Below, one piece after another: positions 48,604 to 59,200 of a stretch of 64,000 bases of DNA. Under the pieces are notes generated by a model. It saw only the letters and a list, made by a program, of their open reading frames with translations. It was not told the DNA's origin and made no database searches. Made by a program: the position numbers and the translations under genes. Origin of the DNA: Laguncularia racemosa (lineage: Eukaryota; Streptophyta; Magnoliopsida; Myrtales; Combretaceae); contig JBBMOL010000098.1 of assembly GCA_037954665.1 (NCBI GenBank), forward strand, positions 1,612,001 to 1,676,000. The letters are read 5' to 3'. Every line of letters starts with the position of its first letter. Position 1 is the first letter of the stretch.

Positions 48604-49563
48604 CCTTCATCGACCATTTTTTACAAAACAATCACCTACATGGATGACCTAATTATTAACTAAACTATCAATGAACTATCAATGTCATGTTTGATTCAGT
48701 GGAATACATTAAGGCTAAAGAGGACTAGTGATTCTCTAGTGCTATTTTGTTTATGATCAAAGACTTTTTTAGAATAAAAGTTACATTATGTGATAAATAG
48801 CAATTAAGGGAAAACTTAGAAATTATTTATTTATTTAATATTATATAAAATAAAATTATTTATAATATAACTTTTTATAAATCAAACAAAACAAATAATT
48901 GTTTCATAATAATAAAAGTATAATGGCAATTTCAACCAGGTGAATTATACGCAACACAAATATTATGCTATTCATCCAGTAATGGTTTGAATGTCTTTCA
49001 CTTAACCTCACAAAAGAACGATTGATCCGTCTTCCATTTTTACCCCCGTCACAAGATTGAAATGACAAAGAAGCTTTCTACAATATGAAAAGATCAAGGA
49101 TTGTCAAAAGTTACGCTTTCTTCTCTGGTTCACTCTTTTCTATTGTCTTTAGTACCTATTGGCGAAGCCCTTCTTCTCATATATATATGATTTATACATC
49201 ATGTGTCCATCATGTTATATACAGATGATGTATAAATGTTAATATCATTTTAATATAAATAAATATTTTTTAAAAAACTATTATTTATGTTTTACAATAG
49301 AAATATATATATTAGAATTTTATTAGTATGTATATACAATGTATACATAACATGTGGCATGTAACACCTAACCAATCATTTCACACATATATGCATATAA
49401 TATATCCATACACATGTATCAATCAATTTCTATTTAAATGTTCTACAAACTATAGATAGCTATTGATGGGAAATCAACTAAAAAATTGCTTTTTTTTTTT
49501 TAAATCACAAAATAGGGTAACTGGAGAAGTTATTCTTAGAATAGGTGGTGAAGTTATGGATTG
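48604..49563. other. Right part of repeat B and AT-rich junction
   Basis: Up to 49468 this is repeat B. It includes an exact 13-base hairpin, ATTTATACATCAT (49190-49202) with ATGATGTATAAAT (49225-49237), inside the B-specific 230 bases. After 49469 it is unique AT-rich DNA. No gene seen. Confidence 0.6.
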
Positions 49564-50043
49564 GGTACATGCCTTTGGTACATTTGTACTCTGAATTTTT
49601 TTTAATAATTTTTATGTCAAATTAGTATAATTTTTAAATTTATGAAAATTATCATTTTTTGTTATTCTTGTGTAAAATTTTAGTATTTTTAAAACAAAAA
49701 AAATTAATTTGAGGAAATTTATCATTGAAAGAAAATTTGATGATTATAAAAAAAAGTTTAGAAATAATTGTTAAAAAAAATGTAAATGAGTAGATAGAAA
49801 AATAGAAAAAAAATTATTAGATAATGTTAATAAATTACAAAATTTCAAATAGTAATGTACATGAATCGCAAATGTCTGTGAATGATGTCTCTCATGCTGC
49901 ATTAAAACAAATGGATGAAATGGTCCAAGCTTCATCTAATATATACAATGAAAATAGAAAATGTTAGCATTTTACAAGCAATAATTTGATATCATAAATG
50001 TGTAAGGCTAAATCAAGATTTAATTAATCATGCATCTGATGTT

Positions 50044-52683
50044 CTAACATTTACCATTATCATGTCGACATGAGTAAATTCTTCTTTTATGGCCTTCCTC
50101 TTGGCAAAGTTCACATATGATCCTATTTGAACACTCTCCAATGTCTATCTCTATGTGGTATCTTTTTTGCCTCGATTTTCTCTTTTTCTATGCAAGCTTT
50201 CCTCTTAGACATAGTAACGGGAAGTGTACTAACTCCCAATTGAGCTTGTCACTTACGCGTAGGAAGTGGGTCCTTTATGTGAGCTCTTGGTGCATCCACT
50301 TGTACCAATCTAGTATCGTTACTGACATATCGAGCTTGATTGAAGCAGTTACTACATAGGCATGTGAGCATGGGATTTGGTGGATTTTCCATTTTTGACA
50401 AGTGCATGTGCTGTGGGCAAAGTTAACAATGTGCATTTGCCCCCCTCCCTTAACCTGCTTGCTATATGACGATTGCTAGTGAGCACTTCAAAAATTCTCT
50501 CATATCTACTATAGTCGATGGCCCTGTAGTTGCTATCTCATGAGCTCCATTGGTCTATCTTTTTGGTGGCCTATTTGGTGAAGATTCTGTCATTCGCCAT
50601 ATTCTTAAATCCCTTCGAATGCTTGTTGATGAACTAAGCCACACAATTGTAAAAATTCTTTGTCACCACAACTGACATTGGTAACCTTCATGCTCCTTTT
50701 AAGAAAAATTGTAGCTCTTCACAATGTTGAAGGTCATATACTTAAACCGATAAGCAATTGTCATAGGCTAGCGTTCATATTTCCATTGACACATTGTCAA
50801 AGCTTGCTAGGGCATCTAGCTTAATAGTCACTTAGTCCATGAAATAGTTCAATTTCTAAACTTATGCTTACATTCCTACGTAAGTCACCAACTTTTTACA
50901 TTTCATATTTTTGTGTGCCTTATTGAAGTTGTAATGTGTCATATACAAAACAGCTACACTACGAATGGAGGGTACCATCCATTAGCTCAAGCTTTGACCA
51001 CTGACTTGATGCTAAGGCGTCTGTCCAATATAAGATAAATGGTTTCATGTCTTTCACGGCACCAAACCATATGTTCCTTCAATATCCTCAATAACTAGCT
51101 TCATGTTTCAATTGACTCATCATTTATGAGAGCAAATACTAGTAGAAGTATATGGTTATTGGCATCAACACCACAAGCAATTAGCAACTTGTGCATGTAC
51201 TTCCTATACAACAAAAGTTCCATTAATGGTAACAAGTCTAAGCAATCTCCATGCTACAATGCATGACTCGAATACCTAGAAAACTCACTTAAGAGTGGAT
51301 ACCTCGGGGGTATTCAATCTTCTACGCTCTCAATCAACTCACGTTTTGGAATTGATATTTTTTATTGCATTTAGAAACTTAGGGAGCTTATTGTAAGACA
51401 TCTCCCAATTCTCGTAAATATCTTCAATAGCCCATTTCTTGCCCTCCTAAACCTGTCTCCTAATTATCTTGTAACCAAGTTCTTGTTCCACAATAGAAGC
51501 AAGCTCCATAACTTTCATATTAAGATTGTCCATGGCAATATTTGCAAACTAGCTTGCAAGAAGATTGTAATCCAACTATGGGTGATTCTGACTTATCATT
51601 AGGTTGATGTATATTTGTAGACCCTCAAATTTGGTAACTATAAACAACTCCTCTAACTTCTTATTTCGAGCCCTAAGCCTCCACTTATAGCCGTCTCCTC
51701 TTTTTAAACAATAAATAGACCAAAGCAAAGTATTATATTTTATAATAGCGAAGTTACAATGGTTCTTCACATGATAAGCTTTAACTGCTTGAATAACATC
51801 TGCCTTTGTCTCTTATATCTTTATGGAACTTGTCACTGCTACTCAAAACATTGCATATTGCATTTTGCTCTTGCTTGAAATAGATGTAACCGTCATCACC
51901 ACCAATATTGTAGAAGGGAACATGATTTCTAACTGCCATATAAGGTGGTTTGGCTTGCTTTGGCTGATATATTTCTTGTGTGGAATGCCTTAGTATGATT
52001 GGACAATCCTCTTCAACCATATCATCTTCTTTGTTTTCACTTTCCTCATCTTCTTCCTTAGTACTTTCCTCCTCAACACCCATTTCCACATTGGTATCTA
52101 TTGTAGTTTCTACTCCCAGACACACCATATAAGGATCATGTGTGTTTAGTCATTGTAACACTGAAGTAACTGCTTTATTTACTTTATCTTCATTATTCAA
52201 CAGTGTTTCTTTCATAGGGGTTGGAACATATGCTTTAAACATTGATGGCCCGGGAGGCATTTCTTCTATGTTAGGTGAGGAATGTGGGTGCTTACTTTGT
52301 TGGAATGTTTGTTGTTTAGATGGACCCCCAAAATTTTCAGAAATTTTAACATACAACTTTTGTATGCCATGCTCTTCAAAGGATTCGACCATTTCAATTA
52401 AATTTTCAACATCATCATCTTCTATAATTGCCATTAAGTTGTAAGATGCATTACCCCCATAGAAAATAGGATGTCTATGAATTATCTCAACCTCCACTTC
52501 AGTTGGATCAACTCTAATACTCTGGTAGATTCTATACAAGAATTTGGTGTAATTCACATTCTTCTTTATTTTCAACTTTTTAATTAGATCCCTATCATAT
52601 TCTGGTCCCCAATTACCATTGATAATATTTCCAAATGTGTAGATCAGCAATTTAACATAGTTGCCCATTGTTATCTTGTCCAT
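50044..52683 (-). pseudogene. MuDR-like (Mutator, MULE) transposase pseudogene
   Basis: About 880 codons on the minus strand, the normal size for this family. The N-terminal domain (52340-52683) has GNWGPEYDRDLIKKLKI and HRHPIFYGG, typical of MuDR-like proteins. An acidic linker ends with a TGA at about 52129. A DNA-binding part follows (VIQAVKAYH ... CLKRGDGYKWRLRA), after an extra base near 51814 that shifts frame. The catalytic region (about 50700-51300) is recognisable in pieces. The C-terminus has the SWIM zinc finger CTCQKWKIHQIPCSH (about 50390-50430) and the knuckle CELCQEEGHKRR (about 50085-50112), ending TAG at 50044-50046. Stops near 51447 and 51570 fit former Trp and Gln codons. 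Inactive. Confidence 0.9.
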
Positions 52684-53748
52684 AATATAGATGAATTATC
52701 AGTTAATTGAAAAAAATAGATAATTTTGGTTTTTTAAACTTGACAATACATAACAATGATCTTTTTCTTGCTATGTAACAAAAAAAAAATACATTTTAAT
52801 TTTAAATTTCATTTCAAAATTTCGTAAGAAAAATTGGCATTTTTCCATAAGAGTGCAAGAAGGATTATTTTATAAAAAACTTTTTAAAGTTTTTTTTAAG
52901 AATTATTCAATTATAAATATTTTTTAATAACAAGATAGATAATAAACAAATTTGACTTTTAAAATTAATATAGAGACAATCGTCAGCATAATGTCGATCT
53001 TGCTCCTATACTATCAAAAAAAATTAACTACCACATATTACGTATTACAAGATCTACATAAATCATGTATAATACACTATAGACTAACAACAAGCACTAG
53101 TATTTTTTGAAGAAAAAAAAACATTACGAAGAATCACAATAAAAGTTTTGTCAAATGATGAAAACTAATACAATAATAAAAAAACTTCAATTTTTTTTAT
53201 CAAAATACGTAGTAGAATATAGATTAATCAAGTTTTCGTTGAGGAAACGATAGATCTTAGCGAACTCGTTCAAATCCCACCATTTCATAGCTTCAAAAGA
53301 ACTTCTTCTTCTTGTGAAAAAGAGAAAAACAAAAGAAGAGACAGAGTTTACGGAAATGAAAATAAAAATTAATGTCTTCTGTTTTTTGTGTTTATATTAT
53401 TAAATTGAAGTGCTGTAGCATTCGTAACTATATAAAAGTAGGTTTGTAGGATGTTTTTATAGGTTTGTTTGTATGTTTTTATTTTTTAGGTTTATAGTGC
53501 ACATGTGGACAATTATTAGATGGTGGATCTTTAACAAAAATATTCAATGGGGGGATTAATTGTACGGGGGCACTATGATGTGTACTAAAGGCACATACAC
53601 AACTTGTGTTTTCAATTGGGCTAATTTTGGCTCAACTGAAGGCGTGTTTCAAGTTTATGACTTTGTAACCCGTTTTAGGAATAACTTTCTTGAGTATCCT
53701 ATTTCGCGATTTTTTTTTTAAAATAGCAATATTCTAGTTGATTTCCCT
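52684..53748. other. Upstream flank of the MuDR-like transposase
   Basis: AT-rich. It would contain the transposase promoter and the right end of that element. A possible end, TGTACTAAAGGCACATAC at 53581-53598, is the near reverse complement of 49565-49582. No gene seen. Confidence 0.45.
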
Positions 53749-53902
53749 CTATTGATGTTTTATACTTTTATGATATCATTTCAATTTTTAATTTTTATTA
53801 TAAAACAATTACCCTAATTCTACATAACCCGATTTTTACTCCATTAACTTAATATCACAATCTATAATCACCTCTCAACAACTTAATTTATGTTTAATAG
53901 GT
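53749..53902. repeat. Direct repeat X (left), flanking repeat copy C
   Basis: From CTATTGATGTTTTATACTTT to TTTATGTTTAATAGGT. The same sequence, with one deletion of about 17 bases and few substitutions, recurs at 55681-55808. Confidence 0.9.
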
Positions 53903-55689
53903 ATTTTAAAGGTGTTTTACATATTTTATAGATGGAAAATAAAGGGATATGAATGAATTATAGATTAGATATGATGTACATTTCTAGAATTGAAATAACT
54001 CATGATCAAATAATTAATTCGATCATTAAAGATATTCAATATGGTGCATAAATCTTAATAATGGGTTGTTCAATAGACACTGACATGATGCATGGGATCT
54101 AGATAATAGGTTATTCACCATAGAAAATATCAAAGTCCACTACACATGCATTTAGTTACATAGCATGCCTTATGTAGGCTAATCTAAAATTCAATCAACA
54201 TAATGCCTAAACAAGTCAATTAAGTTGATCTAAATATAAGTTTATAGTTGACCTATTTCACATTGCATCAAATATGATTGGCCCAATTTAATTTCTTCTT
54301 AACCTATTTTGCTTTGGCTGACTGGATTGCACTATACTCAACCTAGTTATTTCCTTTAGGCTCTTGATTACCTTTACATAACCCTTTGGTTTAGTATTGA
54401 GTCATCATAGTCATAATTATTGCCTTGAAGTGATGTTTTAGACTTGTAGTTGTATCAAAGGGGATTTACATTCTTTTTATGTCCTTTTGCATAACATATT
54501 ATTGGTCTTTTTAGTGTCATCTCTTCTTCTACAATAATCTTGTTGTTCATTTGTACCTAATCTTGCATTGAATTATCTACTTATCACTTTGTGCTTCCTT
54601 GCATTTAAATTTAAAGTACATCACTTTGATTAGATCTAAATTTTTTTAGTATTCCATCATTTAAAACTAATTTTACTCAATTCCATTGGAATAGTGGCAA
54701 TTATATTACATACCAATAATGACCTTAACTTCATCTACCATTTTTTACAAAACAATCATCCACGTGGACAACCTAAATAGTAACTAAACTATTGTGTCAT
54801 GTTTGATTCAATGGAATAGATTAAGGTTGGAAAGGAATATGATTCTTTTGATATTATTTTGTTTATGATCAGGAACAATTTTAGAATAAAAGTTATATTT
54901 TATAATAAATAACAATTCATCCAATGAAGGGAAAGAGTAGAAATTTCTTATCTATTCAATATTATTAGGAGTGAAGTGAATTTGGGGAGGGGGAACTCGA
55001 TCCTCATAGGCCTAAAAAAAATTTAATTTAATTATTTTAAAATTAGAAAAATATATTATATTTATATTTTTAAGTGTAAACTTTATTATAAAATTTACTA
55101 TAGCTTAGTAGTTAAATAGTTGTTTTTACATATTAAAGATTATAGGTTCGAATTAGACTCACTTTTACTTTTTGAAGTTAAATTTATTGTTTATTTCTCT
55201 CATTCTCATATTCTTTTGCTTTTTTACTATAACTAGTAAAATTAAAATTTATTAATAAAAAATGATGATTCACTAAATAAATTCTAAATAAATACTTTAT
55301 TTATTAATAATTTTATAATAATAATAATAATTATATTCAATACTATAAATATTTCAATCATTTACATCAAATATTACATCTTGTTATGCAATTCACCCTG
55401 ATGAATTATACGCAACACCAATGCTATGCTATTCATACAGTAATGGTTTAAATGTCTTTCACTCAAGTCCACAAAAGAATGACTGCATCCGTTTTCCCAT
55501 TTTTTCCCCCCCTCACAAGATTGAAATGACAAAGAGACTTTCTAAAATATGAAAAGATCAAGGATTGTCAAAAGTTACGCCTTCCTCTGTGGTCAATCAT
55601 TTCACATATATATGCATATAATATATACATGTGCATGTATCATTAACTTTCCACTTATATTTCCTACAAAATCTAGATAGCTATCGTTG
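53899..55689. repeat. Repeat family copy C, lacking the copia insertion
   Basis: Parallel to copy B from AGGTATTTTAAAGGTG to TAGATAGCTATCGTTG. It keeps the uninterrupted copia target CCTTA at 54723-54727. It carries about 390 bases (about 54969-55360) that B lacks, including a GGGGAGGGGGAACTCGATCC stretch and a SINE-like segment. Confidence 0.88.
55095..55180 (+). mobile_element. Possible tRNA-derived SINE segment
   Basis: ATAGCTTAGTAGTTAAATAG (about 55101) resembles a pol III A box, and GGTTCGAATTAGACTC (55146) a B box, at tRNA-like spacing (about 35 bases). It lies in sequence present in copy C and absent from copy B, so it arrived as part of an insertion. It does not fold into an obvious tRNA. 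Confidence 0.4.
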
Positions 55690-55808
55690 TTTTATACTTT
55701 TATGAAATCATTTCAATTTTTATTTTTTATTATAAAACAATTGCCCTAATTAACTCGATATATCAATCTATGGTCACCTCTCAACAGCTTAATTTATGTT
55801 TAATAGGT
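55681..55808. repeat. Direct repeat X' (right), flanking repeat copy C
   Basis: Matches 53749-53902, from TTGTTTTATACTTTTATG to CAGCTTAATTTATGTTTAAT. See repeat X. Confidence 0.9.
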
Positions 55809-56220
55809 TTATGTTTTGACTTAAAATATATAATTCATATTGAAAATGCATAAGCGGCTAAGCATCGACTAAAAACCGATGACGACTAGATACAGTAGTA
55901 GATCAAATTATTCATCGTTTTTCATTTAAAATAATCAGAAAGTCAATCCTCTTCAGCTTACAACCCCCACCTCTCTCTCTTCCCTTCTCCCCCACTTCTT
56001 TCTCTTTCTCTGTTTCTGTGATGAGTTATCTATATATGTGCATAAACCCACATGTCTGTCTCCGTGAATCTAACATCTCTACGCAATCCAAGCCCCAGCA
56101 GTTCTTAGTATATTCGCATAGATTCTACTCTCCCACGTCTCTCTCTCACTCTCTGAATCTTGCCGCTATAAAAACCACAACCGTACCCTAACACCACCCA
56201 CCATTAATATTTACCAAATA
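55809..56220 (+). promoter_or_regulatory. Probable promoter of the 56221 gene
   Basis: A pyrimidine-rich block at 55970-56160 (many TCTCTC) is followed by CTATAAAAACC (TATA box at about 56167-56173). A start about 30 bases later would leave a leader of only about 25 bases before the ATG at 56221; an upstream start in the CT-rich block is the alternative. Confidence 0.5.
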
Positions 56221-59200
56221 ATGACAATGGATCGAAACGCCCACCACTCCTCCCTCGAATCCGCCACGTCATCATCTTCCTCCCCTTCGTCCCGATCAGG
56301 ATCAGGATCATTCGCCCTCCCTGTCTTATCCATCGAGTGTCTTAAAGGAAGTTCAAAGGCCGATGAATGGACCGGTGACATGCTGCAAACCGGAGACATA
56401 GTCGAGGAGCTGAGAATAGGCGATGCCTTGCCGGTGAAATCGCCGTTCAAGAATGGAAAGATCGGCGTGCAGAAGATCCTTCACGCGTCGTACAAGAACA
56501 GGGACACGTTCATCGTGGTTCGTGTTCGACGAGGAAAGACCGACTACGCCGAGTTGCAAGCGTGTATCGTGCCCAATGAATCCGGGGGAAAGAAACAGTA
56601 CATGTTGAGGTCGATCGTGGACCCGAATTACGCTGTTGGCTTTGTTGATCGGTCCGAGACCGAGTGTCTGAAGTTACAAGGTACGCTGTTAATGGACCTT
56701 CCCTCATCGTAAATTACATCCCCTTTTCATTTTTAATTACTATATATTACAATTCGGTTGTACTTGTATTCGTATCACTGCATTCTAATAGCTTTGGTGG
56801 CAATTGAATCATTATTCGAAGTATGACACTTATAATAACAAATTAATAAACAGTAGGGTTTTTAAAAATTCGCACATAATTTACAAAAAATGCAATAATG
56901 TATCCTAGGAATTGACATTTTTTGCTGGGTGGGAGGTTGGGTTGTTAACGAAGGAGTGCGACTTTGAACGGTCTTTGAATTCGACTTTTCTTTCACAAGT
57001 TGGAGTTGAATTAGACGCGTGACGTTACAAGTGCATTTGGTGATTAATTACCAAACAAACCATACCACATTCATTTGATGTTGGTACCTAGATTTGAACG
57101 TAGTTTGTAAATCCTTTTTAACTTACACGCCAGATTGAAAATACTAATAATAAAGATGTGAAGAACTAATATAGTGCGTAATATATATTTATATAGTTTT
57201 TCTAGGTTGTTATATATTGTATATGTCTTCAAAAAAAAAAAAAAATGTTTATACTCAATGGAGAAAGGAGTTTATATTATAAGGCGCATGAGGATCTGTG
57301 TGTATAAAGCATATAGTTTCTAGATGACTTTTAAAGTGTATAAAAACAAATCTAGTAAGACTTGAACGAACGATGCTTTAGGAGATGTAATATTTTAGTA
57401 TCGAATGTGCGATTAAACTAGAGGGGAGGTACGGATGCTATGGTTTTGCCCATGGTTTTCGTACCGTTATCACGGGATCCAAGTTCGACTTGTATTGAGG
57501 TTTCACAAGATACCTGCATAAATTAATTTAATTTAATGACGTTATCTTATTTATTTATTTATTTTCTATTCTTAGCTAATTTTACATATGAATATTTTGG
57601 CTAAACGTTTCATAATATTTTTATTTAGGGAATGAGTATAATTCTTTGTTTATTTGTTCATTCATTTTTTGAGACAAAGGGACGAGTGTCGAGATGGCGA
57701 CTTTTGTTTGGAAGAGCAACATGCATTTTAGAAACCTCCCAAAGAGTTAATTATTTACTATAATCAATTGTTCTGCATGAAAATTTTAAAATTCTAGTTT
57801 GCCACGCATGGTTCGACTCATCATATTTTTCTTGCATTTCTTGAATTATTCATGGCATATTTATTTATTTATTATATATATATATATCTTTCTTACTGAA
57901 AAGCTCGACTAGAAAGTAGTTTTATGTTTCGAAATCAAAAGTATATATGTATATACAGAGAGGCAGTTTTAATTCAAAAGATGTGATATTTACTTTTGTT
58001 ATGCAAGCGGATGGGGCTAAATTTCCTGATCATCCTCCATCTACATGCTGCAGTTTATAAAAAGCATTTTATGTGTATTCCAATATTTTATTTGTTTTGG
58101 TTATATTTCTCTTTTAGACTTCCTTTTACATTTGTTATATTAAATCCTTAAAATTATCAAATATTATTACACAAATCTTAAGAAATCACAGTTCCTAATG
58201 AATTTTAATACTAGCTAACGGTAAAAAGCAATGATTGTTGCTAATAAGCTAGCTGTTATGGAAATTATCAATATTAGGAGAAGTCACTTTCATTTTTGAA
58301 AGGATAAAATGATTTTTATCATTTTCTATTATCATTTTTCGTAATTACTAACTATCATCGCTATTAATGGTTGTGTTGCCACATTTTATCATCTTTTAGT
58401 TCTATAAAATATTAGTATTTATAGTTTTTTAAGTTTATCACGGTAATTTTTGTCAATACTTTAAAATTATAATTGTAATAAATATGGAAAAAGAAATGAT
58501 AAAAAGTCGTTTTTCGGTGGGAAAACACACACTTTCAAGTCATCGGCTTCTTCGAAGCTTGGGGATTGTAAAAAATGACAACGTCAGCTCATTCACCCGA
58601 TAATTTGCTGAATTTAGACACTTCTAAAAGTTGGAAATAAAGATTATGTAGTTGTGCTTGTCGAGGTCAAATATTCGATTAATAAGGGAAAAGCCTAACT
58701 ATTAATTACATCGACAACATAAAAATGTCATTTTGGACCTGATCACCGCAAGTAACTCTTAGGTAGTAGTAGATGCAGCCTAGAGTCCAACAATTAACTT
58801 AGTAGATTCTCATCTGGAAGATTCCAAATCGATTCATGCAGACATATTTTCAAAGGAAAATATTAGTTAGTACCGTAAGGAACTTATTAAGATGCCATAA
58901 GAGTAAGTTTCTCGTCTTTTTCATGTATTAGCTTTATTGTAAAGTATCTAGTTAACATAGAAAAGTATAATAAGTTTCCATTATAAACCTTTTAACAAGT
59001 ACAATAAGATACCTATTGGCACATGATATTAATTCTTAATAGTTCTTTTAATTACAGCATATTTGATTAATTTCACAAAGGTATAATAAAATAATTATTA
59101 TTCCATTGCAAAACATTACTGTGCTTAGTTGGCAAAATAATCATTTCTACTCATTTTTTATTGCTGTTAAAAGATCAAAAGATTAGTTATTTTTTAGTGT

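Larger units (their letters stand above)
42816..49468. repeat. Repeat family copy B, interrupted by the copia element 43796-48598
   Basis: Left part 42816-43795 and right part 48599-49468 align in order with copy C at 53899-55689, for example AGGTATTTTAAAGGTGTTTT (42901 and 53899), TTTTTTACAAAACAATCA and GATCAAGGATTGTCAAAAGT. B carries about 230 bases (about 49135-49365) absent from C. The left edge ATACAAATTATGATGTGAAC resembles the left edge of copy A. Confidence 0.85.

Noticed and set aside
55095..55180. Functional tRNA gene
   Set aside because: A and B boxes are present but no acceptor or anticodon stem pairs convincingly.
53749..55808. X and X' as LTRs of a 2-kb retrotransposon
   Set aside because: No primer site follows X, no polypurine tract precedes X', and the interior is a copy of B that is not bounded by X elsewhere.
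56211..56707. Minus-strand open frames opposite exon 1 of the unknown-function gene
   Set aside because: Mirror frames of a GC-rich coding exon; no similarity.
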